DNA from: Io17-Chloro-G2 sp963663135
GTDB taxonomy: Bacteria > Chloroflexota > Dehalococcoidia > Lucifugimonadales > UBA3495
Reading direction: 5' to 3'
Length of the DNA: 64,000 nt
Assembly (NCBI GenBank): GCA_963663135.2
Contig: CAXXRM010000001.1
Coordinates: forward strand, 186,001 to 250,000
This document shows, piece by piece, positions 10,110 through 17,671 of this stretch (the first letter of the stretch is position 1; each line of letters opens with the position of its first letter). A program made the translations under genes and the position numbers. Below the pieces are notes generated by a model, which was not told the DNA's origin, made no database searches, and saw only the letters and a program-made list of their open reading frames with translations.

Positions 10110-10471
10110 CCCAAGGCCAAGACTCTTTGGACTATCTGCGAGATATTCTCGACGCCTCGCAAGAGGCTCTATCGTTTGTGGAAACGGTTGATCCCGCAGA
10201 ATTCCTGAGCGATCACCGGACCAATTTCGCGGTCGTTCGAGCCCTGGAAATCATCGGCGAAGCCGCCAATCACATCCCGGCCGAAATTCGGAATCGTTGG
10301 CCAGAAATCGCCTGGTTAGACATGCTCGACATGCGTAATATCTTGATACACGCCTATTTTGGTGTCGACTTGGAAACGGTATGGCGGACGGTCCAAGAGG
10401 ACTTACCGCCGTTGCGAGATTCCATGGAGCAGATATTGGCAGAATTGGAAAGCGAAAGGAATGACCGTTGA
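10106..10471 (+). CDS. hepT: HepT-like HEPN toxin (DUF86)
   Basis: 121 residues, mainly helical HEPN fold. The RX4HXY motif is intact: Arg77, His82, Tyr84 in RNILIHAY; Arg and His form the RNase site and the Tyr is the residue modified by MntA. Start codon is GTG at 10106-10108, overlapping the mntA stop. The pair is complete and looks functional. A terminator follows 36 bases after the stop. Known HepT toxins cut tRNA or mRNA; the target here is not known. Confidence 0.9.
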   Translation: MTQGQDSLDYLRDILDASQEALSFVETVDPAEFLSDHRTNFAVVRALEIIGEAANHIPAEIRNRWPEIAWLDMLDMRNILIHAYFGVDLETVWRTVQEDLPPLRDSMEQILAELESERNDR

Positions 10472-10506
10472 CGGATTTCTCGCGTCCGCTATTCTTCCGT
10501 TATGGC

Positions 10507-10536
10507 AAAAAAGCCGGACTATCAGGGTCCGGCTTT
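10507..10536 (+). terminator. rho-independent terminator after hepT
   Basis: AAAAAAGCCGGAC, loop of 7, GTCCGGCTTT. Stem and much of the loop match the 16S terminator at 9701-9727, so the toxin-antitoxin pair is framed by two copies of one hairpin. Confidence 0.8.
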
Positions 10537-10587
10537 CTGCTGTCATGCAGCGCGGCCCACGCAAGCGTGGGGCAACCGGCCTTGGCT

Positions 10588-10755
10588 GAAATCGAAGACC
10601 CGTACGAGAATCTCCAGGCTCGTCCAATAACCTATCCGGATGTCATCCAAGCGGGTTACAGTCGGCGGGCGCTGCTGAATCACCCGGATCGAAACCCGGC
10701 CGCTGAGTCCACCGAGATGATGAGGCGGCTTAACCTTGCTAAACCTACCTTTTAG
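10588..10755 (+). pseudogene. J-domain (DnaJ) remnant
   Basis: The frame reads EIEDPYENLQ, then GYSRRALLNHPDRNPAAE and STEMMRRLNLAKPTF before a stop. This matches the J-domain pattern DPYEvLg...yRrLal.HPDRNP....a...mrriN.Ay, including the HPD tripeptide needed to stimulate Hsp70 ATPase. Only about 55 residues remain, there is no C-terminal part, and no good start codon or ribosome site; a TTG at 10582 is the best. I think it is a decayed J protein, though a tiny J-domain-only protein is possible. Confidence 0.55.
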
Positions 10756-11075
10756 CTTTTGGCTGCCACGAGGCAGAGCGATTAGACCCGTGGATTATTC
10801 CTGGCGTCTGGTTGCCCGCAAAGGTTTAACACCCGTGTGTACTTGGACCGTAGGAAAAACCCTATTCCAAAGCGTCTCGAAAAGCCGACCAATCGATGCC
10901 AAGTTACCCAACAACAGCGCGCACAGTTCCCAACTTAAGGTCTCGCCCACCCCAATCTGGGACTACAGCGATCGTTTGGTTTACCGAATTCAACCACTTT
11001 TGATTGCTGCCGCCGGCTCGCCGTTCCAATCCCGGCAACCAATCGCCGCCAATCTGCGAGCGACGTCCCTATAGG
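10756..11075. other. intergenic, no feature recognised
   Basis: Open frames exist, but none has codon pattern, ribosome site or motif to support it. No HicA-like frame is seen here that could partner the orphan HicB. Confidence 0.5.
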
Positions 11076-11321
11076 TCACGGAGCAACTAGAACTGTCTCC
11101 AGCCAAACCAAGCTGTTGGCGTCGGCGGTCTGCGTGTTCCGAGGAAGCGGATTGCCCTGGTCTTCATAGGCCTCAATTACGGCCAGCAGCGCATCCTTAA
11201 CGTTCGCAAATACGTCGTCGAGCGTATCTCCCTCGGTCAATAGTTTCGGCAGCGGCGGAGAGGTTACGGTATATCCGCCTTGTGGTTGTGGTTCAAGAAC
11301 CAGGGGAACTTTGTACAACAT
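11076..11321 (-). CDS. HicB-like antitoxin, orphan
   Basis: 81 residues from MLYKVPLVLEPQPQGGYTVT. The small alpha/beta fold with GGYTVTSPPLPKLLTEGDT and the following helix DDVFANVKDALLAVIEAY is the HicB/UPF0150 pattern. GAGGAG precedes this ATG by about 8 bases, so I prefer it to the upstream Met at 11348. No HicA gene is adjacent on either side, so it is either an orphan or a decayed pair. No C-terminal DNA-binding domain is visible. Confidence 0.75.
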   Translation of the reverse strand: MLYKVPLVLEPQPQGGYTVTSPPLPKLLTEGDTLDDVFANVKDALLAVIEAYEDQGNPLPRNTQTADANSLVWLETVLVAP

Positions 11322-11591
11322 ACGTAGGCTCCTCGCTCCGCCGGCCATACTTCCAGTACCATACCGACACGAGGCTCGAGGGGAGTCCCAGGCTTGCTAG
11401 TCGTGGGCTTTATCACCATTGCATTCTGTGGAGCGTTGATGGCATAAGCTCACCACAATAGTGCGCTGGGCACACAAGTTTCCATAACCAACCGGGTCCC
11501 TTACTGGGGAGCAGAAGTGATTTGTCGTGGCCTGTAGGCTTTGTCTATAGCTCTGGCTTTTAGGGACATAAGCGAAGTTGGTGCGGGAGTC

Positions 11592-11876
11592 TTACCGGGA
11601 TACCTTCGCAATTTGCTCCTCTGCTTGGATCAGGCTTTCCGGCACTTCCGCTTCTATTTGACCCACTACCACGTGGTCTACGTGGGCGTTATGAGGAACG
11701 GGGTCAGCGCCTATTTCCGCTTCTGTCTGGAGCAGCAACTCAATAGCTTCTTTGGCGTTGCTCAGGGCTTCTTCCACCGTATCGCCGCAAGTGATGCAAT
11801 TCGGATATTGGGGGAAGACCACTTGGTAGCTATTATCGTCCGGCAGAAGCAAGACGCTGAATTTCATAAGAGGCAT
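11592..11876 (-). CDS. hicB: HicB-like antitoxin
   Basis: 94 residues: MKFSVLLLPDDNSYQVVFPQ, then YPNCITCGDTVEEALSNAKE, the classic HicB N-terminal domain that mimics the RNase fold and blocks HicA. The C-terminal part is short and lacks an obvious ribbon-helix-helix domain. Its ATG overlaps the hicA stop by four bases (ATGA), so it is translated with the toxin gene that precedes it, the toxin-first order common for HicAB. Confidence 0.85.
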   Translation of the reverse strand: MPLMKFSVLLLPDDNSYQVVFPQYPNCITCGDTVEEALSNAKEAIELLLQTEAEIGADPVPHNAHVDHVVVGQIEAEVPESLIQAEEQIAKVSR

Positions 11877-12106
11877 CAGAGCACCTCGTCAGCAATCGAA
11901 TCGAACTGTTTCCGAGACATCCCCGCCTGTCTCAGGATATTCCCGAATGTGCCTCGGTCAAGGCCTCGCCGGTTGGCTGGAATTGTGACTATACCCGGCA
12001 TTCCTGCCCGCATCATATTAACAGGAGAGCCTTTTTGCCTGTCCTCCTCCCAACCTGCCCGTCGGAGAACTGTTATGACTTCTCTTGAGGAATAACGCCG
12101 GGGCAA
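11876..12106 (-). CDS. hicA: HicA-like toxin with changed active site
   Basis: 76 residues, double-stranded RNA-binding-like fold: SSREVITVLRRAGWEEDRQ, then KGSPVNMM, then GIVTIPANRR and GTFGNILRQAGMS. The overall pattern and length are those of HicA mRNA interferases. In the family the KGSH tetrad carries the catalytic His; here residues 25-28 read KGSP, and the second common His (VPHP) is also absent (IPAN). RNase activity is therefore doubtful. It is upstream of and overlaps the hicB gene. Confidence 0.85.
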   Translation of the reverse strand: MPRRYSSREVITVLRRAGWEEDRQKGSPVNMMRAGMPGIVTIPANRRGLDRGTFGNILRQAGMSRKQFDSIADEVL

Positions 12107-12115
12107 ACTGCGATT

Positions 12116-12949
12116 CTACCCCGCCGCCCCAACCGCCGTCCTGGCATTCACCTCCGCGATAAACCGCCCCACCAGGCCGGCGAACTCGTCGGGCACCGCC
12201 ACGTTTGGCGAGTGGCCTATGCCGTGAAAGATGTGCAGGTGGCGTAGCCCTTCGGGCAGGGCGAAGTACTCAGCGACGATGTTGTCTACCCCGACCGTGG
12301 TGTCGCAGTCGCCTCCCACCACCAGCGTGGGGACGTTGATTTCGCCGAGGCGCTCTCGCAGACGCAGGGCCGACATGGACCGCCGGCCGCCAATGGCCCG
12401 CTCTACCGGATTGCGCAGGATGATACTCGTAACCTCGTCTTTGAAGTCTTGGGTCACGTGGGGTGCGTCAAAGCTCATGTCACCGCCCGTTGCACCGCCG
12501 CTGGCGACCAACTCGCGGAGTTGCTCTTCCCAGTCGGGCGCCAACGAGCGGCCGTTCAGCGGGGCCGAATTCAGCAATACCAACCCCTTGAGCAGGTCTT
12601 GATGGGCGAGAGCGAACTGGGTAACCGTGGCCCCGCCCATTGAGTGGCCCACCAGTGTGAACCGGGAGAGCTCCAGGGCCTCCACCGCGTTGTGCAGGTC
12701 AACAGCGAAGGATTCGACACTGTAGTCGCTCTCCAGGGCGGTACGGTCTGAGTCCCCCGTGCCGCGGTTGTTGAAGGCGATCACCCGGAATCCGCCGCTG
12801 CTTGCCAACCGATCAAAGGTGTAGCGCCAGATCGGCGCGTTGGAAGCGTAACCGTGTACCAGCACCACCGTTTCCGGCGTTTCTACACTCGGGACGCTTT
12901 CGAAGTACTGCAATCGCACCGGGCCGGCCTGGACAAACTTTGACTGCAT
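12116..12949 (-). CDS. alpha/beta hydrolase
   Basis: 277 residues. Oxyanion motif VHGYASN near 31-37, nucleophile elbow GHSMGG with Ser103, acid Asp in VGGDCDTT near 218, and catalytic His246 in GIGHSPNV complete the triad. Similar to esterases and C-C hydrolases of the alpha/beta fold; substrate unknown. The open frame continues far upstream without stop, but the ATG at 12947-12949 with GGAGG-like TCCAGA context is the sensible start because the upstream part lies over the divergent SDR gene. It converges with hicA. Confidence 0.88.
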   Translation of the reverse strand: MQSKFVQAGPVRLQYFESVPSVETPETVVLVHGYASNAPIWRYTFDRLASSGGFRVIAFNNRGTGDSDRTALESDYSVESFAVDLHNAVEALELSRFTLVGHSMGGATVTQFALAHQDLLKGLVLLNSAPLNGRSLAPDWEEQLRELVASGGATGGDMSFDAPHVTQDFKDEVTSIILRNPVERAIGGRRSMSALRLRERLGEINVPTLVVGGDCDTTVGVDNIVAEYFALPEGLRHLHIFHGIGHSPNVAVPDEFAGLVGRFIAEVNARTAVGAAG

Positions 12950-13045
12950 TCTGGACCTCCGTCGTAATGCCGATGGGCTTGGGCTGCGCGGACTTGGCGG
13001 TTCGGTTATCCTAACACACGATATTCCATCAACAGGGGGAGTGCC

Positions 13046-13792
13046 ATGCGATTGGAAGGAAAGGTTGCTTTGATCACCGGAGGAGCCCACGGTATGGGCG
13101 CTGAGGAGTCCCGTCTGTTCGCCCGGGAAGGCGCCAAGGTGGCAATCGCCGACATTCGGGAAGAGGACGGCCGGCAGGTGGAAGCGGAGATCGCCGAGGC
13201 TGGTGGCGAGGCCATGTTCGTGCATCTCGACGTCTCGGACGAAGCCGCTTGGGCCGCTGCGATTCAGAAGGCGGTGGACCGGTTCGGCCGACTGGACATT
13301 CTGGTTAACAACGCGGGAGTCAGCGGCAGCAGCGGGCCCGATAATCGCAGCACCGAGACCTGGGACCGGTTGATGACGGTGAATGCCCGGGGCACGTTTC
13401 TGGGGATCAAGCACGCCGTGCCCGAGATGCAGAAGGTTGGCGGCGGATCCATTGTGAACATCTCGTCCATCGCCGGGTTTGTTGGACAGGACGGAAACCA
13501 CCCCGGATACAATGCTTCCAAGGGCGCCGTCCGCATCCTCACCAAGTCTATGGCGATTCAACACGCCCAGGACGGCATCCGGGTCAACTCGGTGCACCCG
13601 GGCATGATGCCGCCCATGCTCTCTTCAGCCCGGTGGAACAACCCCAACCCGGATGCGGCCCGGAACGTACCCTTGGGCCGCGTGGGCCGGCTCATTGAAG
13701 TGGCCAACGCTGTCCTGTTCCTGGCGTCCGACGATGCCTCATACATTACCGGCACCGAACTGATAGTGGACGGGGGCGTTACGGCCAGGTAG
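13046..13792 (+). CDS. short-chain dehydrogenase/reductase (SDR)
   Basis: 248 residues, classical SDR. Cofactor motif TGGAHGMG (11-18), NNAG (88-91), Ser near 140-141, and Tyr155/Lys159 in YNASK. Asp36 after the second strand (IADI) favours NAD(H). The end ITGTELIVDGGVTAR is typical. The substrate is not predictable. Divergent from the alpha/beta hydrolase, with 96 bp between the starts; GGGGGAG precedes the ATG. Confidence 0.92.
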   Translation: MRLEGKVALITGGAHGMGAEESRLFAREGAKVAIADIREEDGRQVEAEIAEAGGEAMFVHLDVSDEAAWAAAIQKAVDRFGRLDILVNNAGVSGSSGPDNRSTETWDRLMTVNARGTFLGIKHAVPEMQKVGGGSIVNISSIAGFVGQDGNHPGYNASKGAVRILTKSMAIQHAQDGIRVNSVHPGMMPPMLSSARWNNPNPDAARNVPLGRVGRLIEVANAVLFLASDDASYITGTELIVDGGVTAR

Positions 13793-13845
13793 TCTTACCG
13801 GAACAGCCTTGCTTGATCGTTGAAGGGAGTCTGGGGCCGTTAGGC

Positions 13846-13892
13846 AAGAATAAGAAGGCCGGAACCCAGGAGTGGCGCCTTGAGTTCCGGCC
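13846..13892 (-). terminator. rho-independent terminator of export operon
   Basis: On the minus strand a nine-base stem GGCCGGAAC/GTTCCGGCC (arms 13884-13892 and 13857-13865) is followed by TTCTTATTCTTG. It lies about 85 bases beyond the last gene of the operon. Confidence 0.7.
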
Positions 13893-13975
13893 GAGGGTAA
13901 AGCCCACTGGGCCGCACCCGCTGCGGTTGCCGCACGAACCCACCGCGGCTCACCAACATTGGATGGCGGGCCCCA

Positions 13976-14470
13976 TCAGGACTGGTTTCCGCGGGAAGCG
14001 CCGTGCCGTCCCTGGCCCCTGAAGCCGGAGTCGGAACCGGGGCCCCGTTGCCCATGGAAGCCCGACTTGGAACCGGAGCCTCGTTGCCCGTAGAAACCCG
14101 ACTTGGAACCGGGGCCCCGTTGCCCATGGAAGCCCGACTTCGAACCTCGGCGGCTCGTGTTGATACCCTCTGGACGTTCTTCATACCATTCAATGGCTGC
14201 ATCGGCTTCGTCTTGGGTGATCCGCTCGCTGTCCACCAGGCGGTCCATTCTCGTCTGGAATCTCTCGTCTTGAATGTCCCTCCTAGCCTCCTTGAAAGCG
14301 TCTTGGACAACATCCTCTTCCAATTCCAATATGGTCGCTAACCGTGAGGCAAAACTCTTGGCGGTGGTTCCTTCCTCGGCATGGGCCACCCTGGTCCAAG
14401 CCACCCCGGCGGTAATCCCGGACACCATGATCGCGACGGCCGCCAAACCCAGGAACATTTTCCTTTTCAT
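13976..14470 (-). CDS. secreted DUF2680-like protein with Gly-rich repeats
   Basis: 164 residues. MKRKMFLGLAAVAIMVSGITAG followed by VAHAEE is a signal peptide with an AHA cleavage site. Residues about 38-100 (LATILELEEDVVQDAFKEAR, RITQDEADAAIEWYEERPEG) match DUF2680, a short helical domain of unknown role in exported proteins. The tail is built of about four 12-residue repeats (consensus GSKSGFHGQRGP) encoded by 36-bp DNA repeats, positively charged and probably disordered. Last gene of the MacAB-like operon; it might bind at the cell surface or modulate the exporter. Confidence 0.78.
   Translation of the reverse strand: MKRKMFLGLAAVAIMVSGITAGVAWTRVAHAEEGTTAKSFASRLATILELEEDVVQDAFKEARRDIQDERFQTRMDRLVDSERITQDEADAAIEWYEERPEGINTSRRGSKSGFHGQRGPGSKSGFYGQRGSGSKSGFHGQRGPGSDSGFRGQGRHGASRGNQS
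14050..14150 (-). repeat. 36-bp coding tandem repeat
   Basis: Period of 36 bases around AAGCCCGACTTGGAACCGGG on the plus strand; it encodes the GSKSGFHGQRGP repeats. Good candidate for length variation. Confidence 0.7.
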
Positions 14471-14649
14471 GCTTTTCTCCCTCCAACAGAAAATTCGGAA
14501 CCGGACCCTCGGGTCGTTGTTTATCCTAAGGGGAAAAACTTAAGAACCCGTGAAGGTTGTTCCGGATTTTCACCTTCGAGAATGCGTTTCTGCCCCGGCG
14601 TCAGCGATAACCCCAAAGCCGTGAGCCGATGGGTCCCTCCCGCGGAACT

Positions 14650-15558
14650 CTATTGAGACCCTTGGTCCGCTTCCCGGGACCCGCGGCGGGCACCCCGGCC
14701 AAGACCTTCGGGGAGCAGCATGACAACGTTGGCTTGGACCTGGCCTTCGGCGTCTGCCGACCCGGTTATCCGCACCGCCACACCTTCCGCCAGGTCTGCC
14801 CGGCTCCCCGTCTCCAACTTCCAGACCGTGGTAGCAGGGCCCAGGGCGACCCTCTTTGTGCCCATGGCATCGGCGATGGTAACTGCGCCTTCTTCCAGGG
14901 ATTCAATAGGCCCAAGCAAAGAAACTACGCCTCCGGGGCCCCCGCGGCCTGCGTCTCCGAGCATCATTGGTGCGGATGCGGCTCCATCGCCCGTGGGCGT
15001 CAGGGTGAGTGACCTGGCTTGGACCATGCCGTCCTCCCCGGGCCTGACCGTTACTTGAACAGTGGCGCCTACCGATAGATCGTCCACAGAAGCCATCACC
15101 CGCTTTTGGATAACCGTGGTTTCAGAAATTGTTGCCTGCCCCTGTCCACGGGGTGATTCCACGGTGACCAGGTCGCCCTGTAGGTTGGAAATAGCGCCGA
15201 ATAGTTCTTGAACACCGCCGGCGTCCTGTCCTCTGTTGGCGGAGCCGTCGGCTGCAACCGCTGACCCGTCAGCGCCTTGCCGACCAGCGGGACGGCCTGC
15301 GGAGGCATCAGCAGCGTCTCCCTGTTCCGGGACCACCCCAGTCCGAACGGCGACATCCCCAGATTCTACTTGCGCCTGTCCTGCCCTGGACCTGCCTGCG
15401 GCCTGTCCTGCTGTTGGCGGCCTTAGGGACTGTGACTCCGGTGGTTGAACCGCCTCCCCGCTTCTGCCCAGGGCAAACCCTCCGGCGAAAGCGCCGCCCA
15501 GGGCAACGCCCAATACCAGGGTAGTCAGCAGCAGGATTGAGAACGCCTTGGTGGTCAT
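14650..15558 (-). CDS. membrane-anchored DUF5666-type protein
   Basis: 302 residues. One N-terminal hydrophobic segment (AFSILLLTTLVLGVALGGAF) anchors or exports the protein, followed by a Gly/Ala/Gln-rich linker to about residue 110. Two similar beta-rich domains follow: LFGAISNLQGDLVTVESPRG... and LLGPIESLEEGAVTIADAMG..., each with a TTV(I/W)K motif, like DUF5666 (OB-like). Role unknown; family members are often near transport genes. It lies 96 bp behind the permease gene and is probably in its operon. Confidence 0.75.
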   Translation of the reverse strand: MTTKAFSILLLTTLVLGVALGGAFAGGFALGRSGEAVQPPESQSLRPPTAGQAAGRSRAGQAQVESGDVAVRTGVVPEQGDAADASAGRPAGRQGADGSAVAADGSANRGQDAGGVQELFGAISNLQGDLVTVESPRGQGQATISETTVIQKRVMASVDDLSVGATVQVTVRPGEDGMVQARSLTLTPTGDGAASAPMMLGDAGRGGPGGVVSLLGPIESLEEGAVTIADAMGTKRVALGPATTVWKLETGSRADLAEGVAVRITGSADAEGQVQANVVMLLPEGLGRGARRGSREADQGSQ

Positions 15559-15654
15559 TGGTTCTCCTCGTAACCCATTGCTTGAATGGAAGCCAACGGG
15601 AATAAGCCCCCCGGCCAGGGGAACCCGCTAGGTTCGATTGAAGATGGCGCGACT

Positions 15655-16902
15655 TCACTCGTGCCGGAACGCCTCGATCGGATGAAGACTCGCCGCCCGC
15701 ATTGCCGGATAAATGCCGAAAAATAGCCCGATAGCCGCGGACACGACCAGGGCCAACAACGCTATGTCGAAGCTAAAGGCAGTCTGGGTGGGGCTGGTGC
15801 CGATTATCGCCCGGTCGTTTAGCATATTTGACAACACCCAGCCAAGGAACAGTCCCACTCCGCCGCCGCCCAAGCTCAGCAAGGTTGCCTCCGAGACGAA
15901 CTGGAGCAGAATATCGCGCCGTTTGGCCCCCATGGCCTTGCGGATTCCTATTTCCCGTGTCCGTTCGGTAACCGACACCAGCATGATGTTCATGATTCCG
16001 ATGCCGCCCACCAGCAGGGAAATCCCGGCAATCGCTCCCAGGAAGAAAACAAAAGCGTTGGTGGCTTCCTCCAACGCCTCAATCGTCTCCTGCTGGCTGG
16101 TTACCGTGAAGTCATCCTCGCCGGTTATTCGATGGCGAAGCCGGAGGATGGTAGCCACCTCCGCCAGCGCCGAATCCATAACCTGGACGCCCTGGGTCTT
16201 GACGTTGATGGTTTGCACGCTGATGCCGCCCTGGGTTGTCCGAGACGATGCCAGTCGATAGTAGGCGGCGGTGATCGGCACCATTATCCGGTCGTCAAAG
16301 GAGAAAAAGGAGCTTCCCCCCTGTTCTTCCAGCACTCCTATGACCTCGAATTGCCGTCCACTGATCCTGATTGGCTGGCCGATGGGAGACCGAAAGCCAT
16401 AGAGGTCTTGCGCCACCTGGTATCCCAGGACCGCCACGGTTGCGTTTCGGTCTACATCGCCCTGGGAGATGAATCGACCAAATTCGACGGGGGCGTTTCG
16501 GACTTCCTCGTATTCCGGGGTGATGCCGGTGATATTTGCGAAAGTGTTTTTTCTTCCCGCCACCACTTGAGCAGAGGTACCCAATTCGGGTGCGACGGCC
16601 GATATTGATGGCGTAAATTCGGATTCGCTCAGTGCGTAGGCGTCCTCAATGGTCAGGCTGGAGGCGCTGCCCTGACCCCCTCCCACGCCCCGGCTGCTGG
16701 TTTCCCCCGGCCGCACGAACAACAAGTTGGTGCCGAGGGCTTGGATCCTTTCGGTGATGGTTGCCTGGACCCCTCGGCCAATTGACATCAATGTAATAAC
16801 CGCCGCCACGCCGATCACGATGCCCAGCAGGGTCAACCCGGCCCTGAGCTTGTTGGCGCCCAAAGACGAGATGGCAGTGCGGATTATTATCAGGGCATTC
16901 AT
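15655..16902 (-). CDS. MacB/FtsX-type ABC transporter permease
   Basis: 415 residues. N-terminal membrane helix (LRAGLTLLGIVIGVAAVITLM), a large extracytoplasmic domain (about 45-280), and three C-terminal helices including GISLLVGGIGIMNIMLVSVT and a following TREIGIRKAMGAKRRDIL motif, the hallmark of the MacB/LolCE/FtsX family. Such permeases work as mechanotransmitters for export of peptides, lipids or macrolides. It overlaps the ATPase gene by four bases and follows a MacA-like adaptor, so a MacAB-like complex is expected. Confidence 0.93.
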   Translation of the reverse strand: MNALIIIRTAISSLGANKLRAGLTLLGIVIGVAAVITLMSIGRGVQATITERIQALGTNLLFVRPGETSSRGVGGGQGSASSLTIEDAYALSESEFTPSISAVAPELGTSAQVVAGRKNTFANITGITPEYEEVRNAPVEFGRFISQGDVDRNATVAVLGYQVAQDLYGFRSPIGQPIRISGRQFEVIGVLEEQGGSSFFSFDDRIMVPITAAYYRLASSRTTQGGISVQTINVKTQGVQVMDSALAEVATILRLRHRITGEDDFTVTSQQETIEALEEATNAFVFFLGAIAGISLLVGGIGIMNIMLVSVTERTREIGIRKAMGAKRRDILLQFVSEATLLSLGGGGVGLFLGWVLSNMLNDRAIIGTSPTQTAFSFDIALLALVVSAAIGLFFGIYPAMRAASLHPIEAFRHE

Positions 16903-17624
16903 GAACCCCTTCCGGCCCCTTCCATACCCTGGACCGCTGCCTGACGAGGCTCCGCGACGGTCTGATCGTCCACAATCAGACCGTCGCGGATGGACACGAT
17001 CCGGCCGGTGTGGCCGGCGATTTCGGGCTCGTGGGTAACGATGATAACGGTGATGCCCTCGTCCCGGTTGAGTTGCTGGAGAATGCCCATGATCTCTTCA
17101 CTGGACCGGCTGTCCAGATTGCCCGTGGGCTCATCGGCCAGCAGGATCGAGGGCTCTTTGACCAGAGCCCGGGCGATTCCCACCCGCTGCTGCTCACCAC
17201 CGGAAAGCTCCTGCGGCCGGTGGTTCACCCGGTCGCCCAGTCCAACCCGCCGCAACGCCTCCAGGCAGCGCCGCCCCCGGTCCTTGGCGTTGCCGTAAAG
17301 CAGGGGCAGCTCCACGTTGGCCAGCGCCGTCAGCCGGGGCAGCAGATTGTAGGTCTGGAAAACAAAGCCCACTTTCTGGTTCCGTACGGCGGCAAGACGG
17401 TCTTCGCCAAATCGACCCACATCCTCGCCGTCCAGAAGGTACCGGCCGCTGGTTGGGGCATCCAGGCAACCAATGAGGTTCATCAGCGTGGACTTACCCG
17501 ACCCGGAGCGCCCCATGATGGCCGCCATTTCGCCTTCCCTGATGGTCAGGCTAACTCCCCCCAGGGCCGCTACATCCAGGCTGCCCATGCGGTAGATTTT
17601 AGTAACGTCTTGAAGTTCGATCAT
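16899..17624 (-). CDS. MacB/LolD-type ABC transporter ATPase
   Basis: 241 residues. Walker A GRSGSGKST (38-46), Q-loop in GFVFQTYNLLPRLTA, signature LSGGEQQR (140-147), Walker B LLADEP (161-166), and the switch His in VTHEPE. The YNLLPRLTALANVELPL stretch is typical of LolD/MacB ATPases. It energises the adjoining permease. The ATGA overlap with the permease gene guarantees coupled translation. Confidence 0.95.
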   Translation of the reverse strand: MIELQDVTKIYRMGSLDVAALGGVSLTIREGEMAAIMGRSGSGKSTLMNLIGCLDAPTSGRYLLDGEDVGRFGEDRLAAVRNQKVGFVFQTYNLLPRLTALANVELPLLYGNAKDRGRRCLEALRRVGLGDRVNHRPQELSGGEQQRVGIARALVKEPSILLADEPTGNLDSRSSEEIMGILQQLNRDEGITVIIVTHEPEIAGHTGRIVSIRDGLIVDDQTVAEPRQAAVQGMEGAGRGS

Positions 17625-17671
17625 AAATATTGGGCCGTTGGGCCAGCGGTTATCGTGGCCCTCTAACGCCC

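Noticed and set aside
10468..10587. N-terminal part of a 95-residue frame before the J-domain text
   Set aside because: It runs through the terminator hairpin at 10507-10536, so it is not a real N-terminus.
12950..13597. Upstream extension of the alpha/beta hydrolase frame (493-residue version)
   Set aside because: It lies antisense to the well-supported SDR gene, has no motif, and the homology begins at ATG 12949.
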